From contig JAEZPX010000205.1 of NCBI GenBank assembly GCA_023413275.1, positions 1 to 22,808 of the forward strand: a stretch of DNA of 22,808 nucleotides. The letters are read 5' to 3'. The notes beneath the pieces are model-generated. The model saw only the letters and a list, made by a program, of their open reading frames with translations, was not told the DNA's origin and searched no databases. Below, piece after piece: positions 6,886 through 14,291 of this stretch. The position numbers were made by a program, and so were the translations under genes. Each line of letters begins with the position of its first letter. The first letter of the stretch is position 1. Source of the stretch: Bacillota bacterium (GTDB taxonomy: Bacteria > Bacillota > Clostridia > Lachnospirales > Anaerotignaceae).

Positions 6886-8613
6886 ATGGCAATTGAAATT
6901 TTAATGCCCAAATTGGGGCTGACCATGACAGAAGGCACTATTGAAGAATGGAAGAAAAAAGAAGGGGACACTGTCAAGTCGGGAGATGTACTTTTTTCAG
7001 TAGCTACCGATAAATTAAGTAGTGATGTGGAATGTGATAAAGAAGGTGTATTGCTGAAAATTGTATGCCCTGCTGGTGAAACAGCACCTTGCAAAAGTGT
7101 TGTAGCATACATTGGTCAGGCAGGAGAAAGCGTTGGGGAAAAGGTTGCAAGTGAAAAGGAAAAAGCACCGTTAAAAGAATCTTCACCTGCCGAACCTTCT
7201 CAGAAATCTGATAAAAAATCCATCATTATTGTTGGTGGCGGCCCCGGGGGTTATGTAGCGGCAATCAGGGCGGCGCAGTTAGGCGCAGAGGTAACGGTAG
7301 TAGAAAAAGAATATTTGGGGGGAACTTGCTTGAATATTGGGTGTATTCCCACAAAAAGCTTGCTTCATAGCGCAGAGTTATATGAGCAAATCAAACACCA
7401 AGGCAAAGAATTGGGCATCAATGCAACAGGGCTTAGTGTGAATTTTTCTCAGGTCATTGCTCATAAGGATGCAATTTCCAAACAATTAACTTCAGGCGTT
7501 GCAGGCTTGTTTAAGTTAAATAAAATTAAAAAAATTGATGGAGAAGCAAGCTTTATTGCACCAAAAACGTTGTTGGTGAAAAAAGCGGATGGGAAAGAGG
7601 AACAATTAGAGGGAGATGCCATTATTTTAGCCACAGGGTCTATCAATTTTGCCCCTCCCATACCTGGCTTGAAGGAAAATCCCAATTGCATTGATTCCAC
7701 AGGTGCTCTCAGTCTGGAGGCGTTGCCAAAATCCATGGTAGTGATTGGCGGCGGTGTTATTGGTTTGGAATTGGCTTGCGCGTATGCTGCTTTTGGTACG
7801 AAAATCACGGTGATTGAAGCTGTTGCCCATATGCTGCCTATGATGGACCGAGAGATTACAGAGGTAAGTGTTAGCCATATGAAAAACATGGGAATTGAGT
7901 TCCATTTGGAATGCCCCGTGCAGGCTATTGAGACCTCATCTGTTGGTGCAAAGGTTATTTGCAAAAATAAAGAGGGCAATACGTTAACTTTTGAAGCCGA
8001 AAAGGTATTGGTGGCAATTGGTCGACGTCCCAATACAGCCAGCTTACAATTAGAAGTAGGTGGCGTTCATCATGACAAGGGTCGCATTCTCGTGAATACG
8101 AAAATGGAGACCAATGTACCCGGAGTTTATGCCATTGGGGACTGCGTAAAGGGGTATGCACAGCTTGCCCATACTGCATCCGCCATGGGAGAGGTTGCGG
8201 CGGAAAATATTTGTGGGCACACCGCTTATTATGAGGAAGGCACAAGCCCTACTTGTGTATATATGATGCCCGAAGCCGCAGGTGTTGGTCTCACAGAGGA
8301 GGCATGCAAGGAAAAGGGACTGGAATATAAGATTGGAAAATTCCCAATGTCCGCCAATGGCAAGGCGCTTATTTTAAACGGTGGGGAAGGTTTAGTAAAA
8401 ATTATTACCGATGTGAAGCATGAAGAAATTTTGGGTATGCATATTGTTGGGCCAAGGGCCACGGATTTAATCGCAGAAGGTGCTTTGGCCATTCGTTTAG
8501 AAGCAACGGCAGAAGAATTGATTTCTACCATTCATTCTCATCCAACAGTGACAGAAACCATGCGAGAGGCTGCTTTAAATGTAGAAAAACGAGCGATCCA
8601 CATGAAGAACTAA
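6886..8613 (+). CDS. acoL: Acetoin dehydrogenase E3, dihydrolipoamide dehydrogenase with N-terminal lipoyl domain
   Basis: A 575-residue flavoprotein that reoxidises the reduced lipoyl arm and passes electrons to NAD. It begins with a lipoyl domain (about 1-82, Lys43 in ATDKLSSD) and a charged linker. The FAD-binding GGGPGGYVAAIRAAQLGAEV starts near residue 116. The redox-active disulfide is Cys148/Cys153 in GTCLNIGCIPTK. An NAD-binding GGGVIGLELA and an FAD segment GVYAIGDC follow. The dimer interface carries the His552-Pro pair with Glu557 in HSHPTVTETMREAA. It is longer than plain E3 (about 470 residues) because of the lipoyl domain, as in other clostridial acetoin systems. AAAGGA lies ten bases before ATG 6886. 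The flavoprotein looks fully functional. Confidence 0.94.
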   Translation: MAIEILMPKLGLTMTEGTIEEWKKKEGDTVKSGDVLFSVATDKLSSDVECDKEGVLLKIVCPAGETAPCKSVVAYIGQAGESVGEKVASEKEKAPLKESSPAEPSQKSDKKSIIIVGGGPGGYVAAIRAAQLGAEVTVVEKEYLGGTCLNIGCIPTKSLLHSAELYEQIKHQGKELGINATGLSVNFSQVIAHKDAISKQLTSGVAGLFKLNKIKKIDGEASFIAPKTLLVKKADGKEEQLEGDAIILATGSINFAPPIPGLKENPNCIDSTGALSLEALPKSMVVIGGGVIGLELACAYAAFGTKITVIEAVAHMLPMMDREITEVSVSHMKNMGIEFHLECPVQAIETSSVGAKVICKNKEGNTLTFEAEKVLVAIGRRPNTASLQLEVGGVHHDKGRILVNTKMETNVPGVYAIGDCVKGYAQLAHTASAMGEVAAENICGHTAYYEEGTSPTCVYMMPEAAGVGLTEEACKEKGLEYKIGKFPMSANGKALILNGGEGLVKIITDVKHEEILGMHIVGPRATDLIAEGALAIRLEATAEELISTIHSHPTVTETMREAALNVEKRAIHMKN

Positions 8614-8810
8614 TGATAGTTATTTAAAATAACCAAGGCATTCATTTTTGAATCGTAATTTAGCATGATAACTGTTAGAAAACCAATTCTTAAGCTAGAG
8701 AAAATGCGCTCCAGTACATAGGGGTATGGAACCTCATTAATCTATCCCCAAGGGGTAAACAGGTGACTGATTTGTTTCATTGTTTTACTAACATTTTTCC
8801 ATACAAACTG
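8614..8810 (+). other. Unexplained intergenic segment, possible structured RNA or long 3' leader to a terminator
   Basis: About 200 bases between the acoL stop and a strong terminator hold no open reading frame with a binding site. A 15-bp palindrome, GTTATTT-A-AAATAAC, lies at 8619-8633. Around 8700-8790 there are short G/C-rich islands in an A/T-rich background, including a GGGG...CCCC pairing (about 8718-8750) and CCCCAAGGGG. The pattern suggests folding RNA, but I do not recognise a known riboswitch or small RNA and found no convincing promoter. It may simply be the 3' untranslated region of the aco transcript. Confidence 0.35.
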
Positions 8811-8839
8811 AAACCACGCATGCCACTGCGTGGTTTTTT
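8811..8839 (+). terminator. Intrinsic terminator closing the aco region
   Basis: AAACCACGCA (8811-8820), loop TGCCAC, and TGCGTGGTTT (8827-8836) make a perfect 10-bp stem ending in a T-run to 8839. It is the strongest terminator-like hairpin in the window and divides the acetoin module from the cell-division cluster. Confidence 0.88.
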
Positions 8840-8945
8840 ACTACAAATTTCTAAATAATTGAGTAGTAGCAAGCTGAAGAGTTCACTTTAGTGAGGTGTT
8901 TTGTCTAAAAATAGGGAGTGCTGGTACATCATGGATTATTTTTTG

Positions 8946-8974
8946 TTTACCTTCTATGAAATATATTATATAAT
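8946..8974 (+). promoter_or_regulatory. Probable sigma-A promoter of the cell-division cluster
   Basis: TTTACC (8946-8951), a 17-base spacer, and a perfect TATAAT (8969-8974) precede the HlyD-like gene. The expected start near 8981 gives a leader of about 40 bases. It lies just after the aco terminator, where a new transcription unit must begin. A small palindrome, TCACT-TT-AGTGA (8883-8894), lies about 50 bases further upstream and could be an operator, but nothing else supports that. Confidence 0.6.
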
Positions 8975-9018
8975 GTTATGATAGAATTTCTTTGATAACG
9001 TTGATAAGGAGGATTTCA

Positions 9019-10668
9019 ATGCAAAAAGATTCCTCAAAGAATAGAAAAAAAAGGCATCCCCAGAGGGGAGGACAAAGTCCCCATAGGCAGACACCTCACC
9101 CTAAAAAAGTACATCCTCCCAAAGAGAATGTCTATAGAATGGATTCTGCCAGAGAGCAAGGGAGTTATGCAAGAGTAAGAACGAAAGTTTCGCCCAAAAG
9201 AGAAGTACCCAAAACAAGAAAAAGGACACGTCATTTTCGGGTAAGTCGGGTTTTGCCCATGTGTGTATTTGGGGTAATTGCGCTCTATCTTTTTGGACAA
9301 ATGTTGGCTATGTCTGCAAAAAGATCAGAGATTAATATGGAGACGGTTGATTATGGCGGGCTTGATACGCCGGCACGTTATACAGGATTGATTGTGCGGG
9401 ATGAATATGTAGTTGAAAGCAATCGCCCGGGACAACCTTTTTACCAGTTTTCCGAGGGGGAATATATTTCAAGAAATGCTGTGGTTTGTACGGTAAAGGA
9501 TACAAATTCTACAGAAGAAATAGAGAGTAAATTGGAAAAGCTTGATAAAAATATATTGAAAAATCAGAAAAGTCGCTCAGATTTATCGGCTTTTTCAGAA
9601 GATATTTCAAGAATTGAAGAAAACATACAGCGTGTGATTATCTCCTATGCAGGAAGATCAATGAAATCCGATGCAAGCTATCTCTACAATATGAAAGATC
9701 AAGTGCAATCCTTTATGACACAACGAAATGAAATTTGGCTGACTGAAAATGTTGACAGTCTTTCTCAATTGACACAAGAAAAATCCCAGTATGAACAGCA
9801 ATTGGCACAGAATATGAGTGCATTGCGGGCGGAGCAAAGCGGTGTCTTGGCACTAAGCTATGATGGCTTGGAGAAAACTCTTACCTCAAAAACCTTGGAA
9901 GGGATTACGAAAAAACAAATTGGCGAGAGTAAAACCAAATACATTTCCAAGGCAAAAGCTGTGTCTAAGGGGGATTCTTTATTTAAAATTGTGACAAGCA
10001 ATCAATGGTTTATCGTTGCTTATCTCCCTAATTCTGCAACTGTAAATTGGTCAAAGGGTGACGGCAAAACATTGAATCTACTTTTGGATGATGAGGTAAT
10101 TCCCGTTAACGCCAAAATAGAGTCCACAGAAGTTGGTGAAAAAGAAACAAAGGTGGTTTTCTCCACGTATGAGCAGATGGAACGTTTCATCAACAGAAGG
10201 GTTTTAGAGTTTTATTTGGCGGGATCAATTGTTGAGGGGCTTAAGGTACCCAACGATGCCATCGTCGAGAAATCACTCATTAGTATACCGAAGGAATGCA
10301 TGCAGGAAAGCATGGGAAATACAGGGGTGCTTCTGGTAAATGGGAGCAATGCTAAATTTATAGCTATTTCAGTGATTTCTTATGATGATTCAAACGTTTA
10401 TATCGATCAAAGTGGTGAACTGAAACTTGGTGATGTTATTTTGCAGGGAACTGGCGAGAAGGCAACCCATTATACGGTTTCCGGTTTATCTCCACGAACG
10501 GGCGTTTATGTTGCAAACAGTTCCATGGCAAAATTTGTGACCATAGATATTTTAGAACAAAATCAAGAATATGCAATCATTCGCTCAGGAACCACCTATG
10601 GTTTGCAGGCCTATGATTTGATTGTATCCGATGCAAAAAATATTAAAGAGGGTCAAAACCTTTATTAA
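9019..10668 (+). CDS. HlyD-like single-pass membrane protein of the cell-division cluster
   Basis: A 549-residue protein with a basic, proline-rich cytoplasmic tail (about 1-77, many Lys/Arg/His/Pro) and one transmembrane segment (about 79-98, LPMCVFGVIALYLFGQML). The extracytoplasmic part starts with a barrel-sandwich/HlyD-like segment (ARYTGLIVRDEYVVES), continues with a helical Glu/Lys/Gln-rich hairpin (about 155-260), and returns to beta-rich adaptor domains with GDSLFKIV and LKVPNDAIVEK. This is the layout of membrane-fusion proteins, but no transporter or outer-membrane partner is encoded nearby. Similar genes sit before yggS and sepF in Clostridia as far as I recall, which points to envelope or division work. 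ATG 9019 follows AAGGAGG by six bases; an in-frame TTG at 8992 is rejected. Its function is not known. Confidence 0.72.
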   Translation: MQKDSSKNRKKRHPQRGGQSPHRQTPHPKKVHPPKENVYRMDSAREQGSYARVRTKVSPKREVPKTRKRTRHFRVSRVLPMCVFGVIALYLFGQMLAMSAKRSEINMETVDYGGLDTPARYTGLIVRDEYVVESNRPGQPFYQFSEGEYISRNAVVCTVKDTNSTEEIESKLEKLDKNILKNQKSRSDLSAFSEDISRIEENIQRVIISYAGRSMKSDASYLYNMKDQVQSFMTQRNEIWLTENVDSLSQLTQEKSQYEQQLAQNMSALRAEQSGVLALSYDGLEKTLTSKTLEGITKKQIGESKTKYISKAKAVSKGDSLFKIVTSNQWFIVAYLPNSATVNWSKGDGKTLNLLLDDEVIPVNAKIESTEVGEKETKVVFSTYEQMERFINRRVLEFYLAGSIVEGLKVPNDAIVEKSLISIPKECMQESMGNTGVLLVNGSNAKFIAISVISYDDSNVYIDQSGELKLGDVILQGTGEKATHYTVSGLSPRTGVYVANSSMAKFVTIDILEQNQEYAIIRSGTTYGLQAYDLIVSDAKNIKEGQNLY

Positions 10669-10686
10669 TAAGAAAGGAAAACAAAT

Positions 10687-11385
10687 ATGAGTTATATTGC
10701 AGATAATATCAAAGAGGTAGAAGCTAAGATAGCAGCTGCTGCAAAACGAAGCGGCAGAAAACGGGAGGATATCCTTCTGTTGGCAGTGAGCAAAACACAG
10801 ACTGTGGAAACCATTCAGAAGGCAGTGGCATGTGGTTTGACCTCTCTTGGTGAAAATAAAGTTCAGGAGATTATGGACAAGTATGAGCCCATGGGTGACG
10901 GGGTTCATTGGCATTTAATTGGACATTTGCAGACAAATAAGGTAAAATACATCATTGATAAAGTTGACATGATTCATTCTGTGGAAAGTTTGAAGCTTGC
11001 AGAGGAAATTGAAAAGCGGGCAGCGGCCAAGGGCATTGTGATGGACATTTTGGTGGAATTGAACATGGCTGACGAGGAAAGTAAGTTTGGCATTACTCCC
11101 GATAATACGTTAGAGTTCGTCAAAATCCTTGCAAAGATGAAACATTTGCGCGTGAGAGGCCTGATGACAGTGGCACCTTTTGTAGAAAATCAGGAAGATA
11201 ACAGGGAATATTTCCGTAAGATGAGACAATTACAGGTTGACATCAATGCAAAAAAAATTGATAATATAAAAATGGACGTGCTTTCCATGGGAATGACCGG
11301 TGACTATGAAGTTGCCATCGAAGAAGGTGCAACCATTGTTCGTGTAGGTACGGGTATTTTTGGTGCAAGAGATTACTCCAAATAA
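10687..11385 (+). CDS. ylmE: YggS/YlmE family PLP-binding protein
   Basis: A 232-residue member of the YggS/PROSC family, a single-domain alanine-racemase-like barrel that binds pyridoxal phosphate and keeps its cellular balance. The cofactor lysine is Lys36 in LLAVSKTQTVETI. Other landmarks are SLGENKVQEIMDKYE, WHLIGHLQTNKVKYI, VDMIHSVESLKLAEEI, GLMTVAPF and the closing LSMGMTGDYEVAIEEGATIVRVGTGIFG, split here by family-typical spacing. The length is normal. AGAAAGGA lies before ATG 10687, and the gene follows the HlyD-like gene by 18 bases. Its place before sepF is conserved in Gram-positive bacteria. Confidence 0.93.
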   Translation: MSYIADNIKEVEAKIAAAAKRSGRKREDILLLAVSKTQTVETIQKAVACGLTSLGENKVQEIMDKYEPMGDGVHWHLIGHLQTNKVKYIIDKVDMIHSVESLKLAEEIEKRAAAKGIVMDILVELNMADEESKFGITPDNTLEFVKILAKMKHLRVRGLMTVAPFVENQEDNREYFRKMRQLQVDINAKKIDNIKMDVLSMGMTGDYEVAIEEGATIVRVGTGIFGARDYSK

Positions 11386-11425
11386 AGAAAAAAAAAGAAT
11401 GTAGCGATTAGGAGGAAGCAGACAA

Positions 11426-11938
11426 GTGGCTAGATTATTAGATAAAATGAAGGATTTAATGTTTGGTGAATATGACGATGATGAGTATTATGAAGAAGAG
11501 GAATATGATGTTCCTGTAAGGGAAGCGGTTTCCAGTGGTTATGGCTTACGTGAGGTTCCCAGAGAAATGGATTATTCTGCTCAGGCAGCTCGCAAACCCA
11601 TGCCAAAGGGAAGTCCTCAGGTTTATAGCATTAACACAAATGTGCAGATGCAGGTTGTAATCATTAAGCCCAGCTGTTATGAGGATGCTCAGGAAATTTG
11701 CGATCAGATTAAAACAAAAAGACCTGTTGTTGTAAACCTTGAAAAGGTTGAATATCCCATTGCCCAGCGTATTATGGACTTTTTGAGCGGTACTTGCTAT
11801 TCTTTAGAAGGTTCCATTCAAAGAGTTGCTAATAATATATTCATTATTGCTCCGGCAAATGTGGATATCTCGGGGGATTTCAAAGAAGAGCTGAAGACAA
11901 AGGGCGTAATTCTTCCGTGGGTGAATAGTGCTAGATAA
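11426..11938 (+). CDS. sepF: Cell-division protein SepF
   Basis: A 170-residue FtsZ-binding protein that anchors and aligns FtsZ filaments at the membrane. It has an amphipathic N-terminal membrane helix (ARLLDKMKDLMFG), a very acidic linker (EYDDDEYYEEEEYD), and the SepF core from about residue 66, with IKPSCYEDAQEICDQIKTK, RPVVVNLE and RIMDFLSGTCYSLEGS. The C-terminal IFIIAPANVDIS is typical. The start is GTG 11426, behind AGGAGG (11410-11415); starting at the next ATG (11447) would remove half of the membrane helix. It lies between ylmE and ylmG as in Bacillus. Confidence 0.94.
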   Translation: MARLLDKMKDLMFGEYDDDEYYEEEEYDVPVREAVSSGYGLREVPREMDYSAQAARKPMPKGSPQVYSINTNVQMQVVIIKPSCYEDAQEICDQIKTKRPVVVNLEKVEYPIAQRIMDFLSGTCYSLEGSIQRVANNIFIIAPANVDISGDFKEELKTKGVILPWVNSAR

Positions 11939-11952
11939 GGTGGTATAAGATA

Positions 11953-12240
11953 TTGGAAAATTTACAATTTTTACTAATGAAAGCCGTTGACATGTTTTTT
12001 TATGTAATGGAGCTTTTAATATTTGGGCGCATTATTCTTTCTTGGTTGCCCATGGGTTTTCACAATCCGATTGGAGCGTTTCTTTATAACATGACAGAAC
12101 CGATATTGGGGCCATGTCGCAAAATGCTGGATAAATCCCCCCTTGGTGGTGGAATGATGTTGGATTTTTCCCCTATCATTGCTTTGATCTTAATGATGCT
12201 TGTAAAGCAGTTGATTTTAAGCTTGATAACCATGTTGTAA
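11953..12240 (+). CDS. ylmG: YggT/YlmG family membrane protein
   Basis: A 95-residue protein with two hydrophobic segments (about 8-30 and 70-93). Between them lies the family signature RIILSWLP, then FLYNMTEPILGPCRKML. The family is linked to division-site or envelope organisation, with no firm biochemical role. The start is TTG 11953. Its binding site AAGGTGG (11937-11943) overlaps the sepF stop region, so translation is probably coupled. An ATG eight codons later has no binding site of its own. Confidence 0.88.
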   Translation: MENLQFLLMKAVDMFFYVMELLIFGRIILSWLPMGFHNPIGAFLYNMTEPILGPCRKMLDKSPLGGGMMLDFSPIIALILMMLVKQLILSLITML

Positions 12241-12255
12241 GAAACGGGTGATACT

Positions 12256-13047
12256 GTGAATAAGCAGCAGATGATGAAAGGCATTCAAGATCAAGAGGAG
12301 CGTCTGCTTTTTGCCAATGCACTGGATCAGGTTGCCTTTTCTTTAAAACGCCACGAGGTGCAGTTTACTGATTTTATGGATAGGGCAAAGTGTGAGAGGT
12401 TTCTGGAACGGTTGAAAAGCATTGGAACGATTGAGATGCTTTCTTTTGGTGGGGTGGAAGATGCGGAGCGGATGATGCTTGGTTTTGCATCTAGTGAGGG
12501 TATTCTTTCCCACGAAATATTCCCGATTGCAGTTATAAAAATTGCCCCAAAAAGCAATAAGTTTGGACAAAAGGATTTAAGCCATCGTGATTATCTCGGC
12601 TCTATTCTTGGACTCGGGATTGAACGAGGAAAAATCGGAGATATTTTGGTCTCTGAGGACGGTGGGATATGTTTTGCTGAGACAGAAATGGCAGAATATA
12701 TTCAGACCAATTTGGACAAGGTTTCAAAAACACCGGTAACGGTAACAAAGATGGATAAAGCTCAGGTTTTGTCACCAAAGCGTACTGAAATGCGCCGTAT
12801 TACTGTGGCGTCGATGCGACTGGATGCAATATTAGCAGATGCTTTGCATCTCTCAAGGGGAAAGGCCCAGTCCTTAATTACGGGAGAGAAAGTAAATGTA
12901 AATTGGTCTGCTGTGACAAATACATCTTACATATTAAAAACAGGAGATATGGTTTCTGCCCGAGGATTCGGCCGCTTTCGCATAGGGGAAGTGGGCGGAA
13001 GAACGAAAAAAGACAGAATCGGTCTGGAATTAGAAGTGTACGTTTAG
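12256..13047 (+). CDS. ylmH: YlmH, S4-domain RNA-binding protein
   Basis: A 263-residue protein of the YlmH family, found in the division cluster and reported to act on stalled ribosomal complexes. The N-terminal part shows ANALDQVAFSLKRHEVQFTDFMD, and the central part has the YlmH stretch SHRDYLGSILGLGIERGKIGDI. The C-terminal S4 RNA-binding domain spans about 183-245, with SMRLDAILADALHLSRGKAQ and the glycine-rich ARGFGRFRIGE. The start is GTG 12256, preceded only by a weak GGTGA (12247-12251) 15 bases after ylmG, so expression probably depends on coupling to ylmG. No better in-frame start is nearby, and the N-terminus aligns with the family from here. Confidence 0.92.
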   Translation: MNKQQMMKGIQDQEERLLFANALDQVAFSLKRHEVQFTDFMDRAKCERFLERLKSIGTIEMLSFGGVEDAERMMLGFASSEGILSHEIFPIAVIKIAPKSNKFGQKDLSHRDYLGSILGLGIERGKIGDILVSEDGGICFAETEMAEYIQTNLDKVSKTPVTVTKMDKAQVLSPKRTEMRRITVASMRLDAILADALHLSRGKAQSLITGEKVNVNWSAVTNTSYILKTGDMVSARGFGRFRIGEVGGRTKKDRIGLELEVYV

Positions 13048-13063
13048 ATGAGGAGGATTTTGC

Positions 13064-13543
13064 GTGATTACACCGAATGACATTGCTACCAAGGATTTTA
13101 AGAAGGTTGCCGTTGGGTATTCTCCGGAAGAGGTAGACACCTTTTTGGATGACCTTTATGAGGATTATGAAAGGCTTTATGCCGAAACAAAAAAAGAAAA
13201 GGTTCAGGTAGAAGAAGCATCTTCCCAAACTGAGCAAATTACAAATTTACAAAAAACCTTGGAACGAACCTTAACCTTAGCAGAAGCTGCAGCAGAGGAA
13301 ACAAAGGCGGCTGCAAAGGCAGAGAGTGAAGCAATGATACAACACGCAAAACTTCAAGCAGAAGAGATTTTACAAAGTGCAAGAACAAAAACCTATGAAT
13401 TAGAGCAGGAGATGGCTGCTTTGCAAAATCGTTATGAATTAATGCGAACCAGAGTGAAGCTTTTATTATATGCAGAAATTGAATTGCTGGATAAAAACGA
13501 AATCCTTGCAGAAAAGGATGAAGTGAGAAAAGCAAGTGAATAA
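13064..13543 (+). CDS. divIVA: DivIVA-family polar/septal coiled-coil protein
   Basis: A 159-residue DivIVA homologue. It binds curved membrane with its N-terminal domain (ITPNDIATKDFKKVAVGYSP) and the EEVDTFLDDLYEDYERL helix, then continues as coiled coil (about 35-145; runs of Glu, Ala, Lys). In Bacillus a Phe-Arg pair just before the Gly-Tyr inserts into the membrane; here the aligned residues are Ala-Val, so the contact may differ. The start is GTG 13064 behind AGGAGG (13051-13056). It is the last gene of the cluster, and a terminator follows its stop by seven bases. Confidence 0.93.
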   Translation: MITPNDIATKDFKKVAVGYSPEEVDTFLDDLYEDYERLYAETKKEKVQVEEASSQTEQITNLQKTLERTLTLAEAAAEETKAAAKAESEAMIQHAKLQAEEILQSARTKTYELEQEMAALQNRYELMRTRVKLLLYAEIELLDKNEILAEKDEVRKASE

Positions 13544-13549
13544 TAAGCC

Positions 13550-13592
13550 AAAAAGCGGTGGACAATGTATGATTGCCGGAAGCCGCTTTTTC
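13550..13592 (+). terminator. Terminator after divIVA
   Basis: AAAAAGCGG (13550-13558) and CCGCTTTTT (13583-13591) are perfect inverted arms around a 24-base loop, ending in a T-run. The loop is longer than usual, but the position directly after the divIVA stop supports termination. The right arm can also pair with GCGG at 13594-13597, giving an alternative short stem. Confidence 0.6.
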
Positions 13593-13754
13593 TGCGGTTT
13601 GAGGAAAGTTTCCCAAATCCACAGGGCATCTGAAATAAGCTGTGACTAAGCATTTTTGCTGCCACGGCTATTTTGCATTTTACAACAGTTCGTCTTTTTA
13701 TAGGATTGGTAAGTTTTTTGCTTGTTTGCGAGAATAGATAAAAGCATTGGAATG
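13593..13754 (+). other. Intergenic stretch with RNase P RNA-like motifs
   Basis: No protein gene is visible here. GAGGAAAGT (13601-13609), CCACAGGGCA (13619-13628) and TGCCAC (13660-13665) occur in the same order as conserved elements near the 5' end of bacterial RNase P RNA, and a small CCGC/GCGG stem precedes the first, as P3 would. The gap to lspA is too short for a full RNase P RNA and I cannot find the 3' core elements, so this would be a remnant or a chance resemblance. The match relies on remembered consensus. Confidence 0.2.
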
Positions 13755-13786
13755 AAAGATATATAAAAATAAAGATATATAAAAAT
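13755..13786. repeat. Two tandem copies of a 16-bp A/T-rich unit before lspA
   Basis: AAAGATATATAAAAAT occurs twice back to back (13755-13770, 13771-13786) and a third partial AAAG follows. It lies 25 bases before lspA, where a promoter is needed because a terminator follows divIVA. Each unit carries a TATATA that resembles a -10 box, but no good -35 element lies at the right distance. The repeat looks like a recent slippage duplication. Confidence 0.85.
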
Positions 13787-13810
13787 AAAGAATAAGAGGT
13801 TGACAGAATT

Positions 13811-14290
13811 ATGTGGTTGATACCTGCATTTGCGGCGGTAGTTTTAATTGGATTGGATCAGGCAACAAAATATTTGGCGTTGACAAACCTTAAGCCAATA
13901 GGCTCCATGGTTTTTATAAATGGTTTTTTAGATTTCACCTTTGTTGAAAATAGAGGTGTTGCCTTTGGTATGTTTTCGGGGCAACGTTGGTTTATTCTGC
14001 TATTAACAGCAGTGATTACGGTGGCTTTATTGTATTATTATAATAAATTGCCGAGAACAAAAGAATATCAGTTGGTCCGTATGGTAATGCTTCTTATTTT
14101 CTCGGGAGCAATCGGAAATATGATTGATAGAATGTTTCGTGGTTATGTAGTGGATTTTTTTGAGTTTTCTTTTTTTAGGTTTCCTGTGTTTAACGTAGCA
14201 GATATTTATGTTGTTGTTGGAGTATGTATATTGGCCTTTTTGATTTTGTTTGTGATAAAAGAGCCGGAAGAAAAAAAGAAGGATGAATAA
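13811..14290 (+). CDS. lspA: Lipoprotein signal peptidase (signal peptidase II)
   Basis: A 159-residue integral membrane aspartyl protease that removes signal peptides from lipoproteins. Four hydrophobic segments are visible (about 2-20, 58-76, 88-102, 133-152). The conserved motifs are VENRGVAFGMFSG, GNMIDRMFRGYVVDF with catalytic Asp106, and FPVFNVADIYVVVG with catalytic Asp131. AGAGGT lies ten bases before ATG 13811. It probably opens a new transcription unit running through rluD, the pyr-like pair, smc and ftsY. Confidence 0.94.
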   Translation: MWLIPAFAAVVLIGLDQATKYLALTNLKPIGSMVFINGFLDFTFVENRGVAFGMFSGQRWFILLLTAVITVALLYYYNKLPRTKEYQLVRMVMLLIFSGAIGNMIDRMFRGYVVDFFEFSFFRFPVFNVADIYVVVGVCILAFLILFVIKEPEEKKKDE

Positions 14291-14291
14291 T

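Noticed and set aside
7461..8033. 190-codon open frame on the minus strand within acoL
   Set aside because: It is antisense to a fully conserved flavoprotein domain and has no recognisable motif.
8690..8800. Known riboswitch upstream of the HlyD-like gene
   Set aside because: I compared it from memory with SAM, glycine, lysine, c-di-GMP, c-di-AMP, ZTP, THF and cobalamin types and saw no matching core; the terminator and a new promoter also separate it from the gene.
8992..9018. TTG start for the HlyD-like gene
   Set aside because: ATG 9019 has AAGGAGG six bases upstream; the extension has no binding site.
14283..14291. ATG 14283 as the rluD start
   Set aside because: The binding site AGAAGG ends directly before it, leaving no spacing; ATG 14292 is correctly placed.
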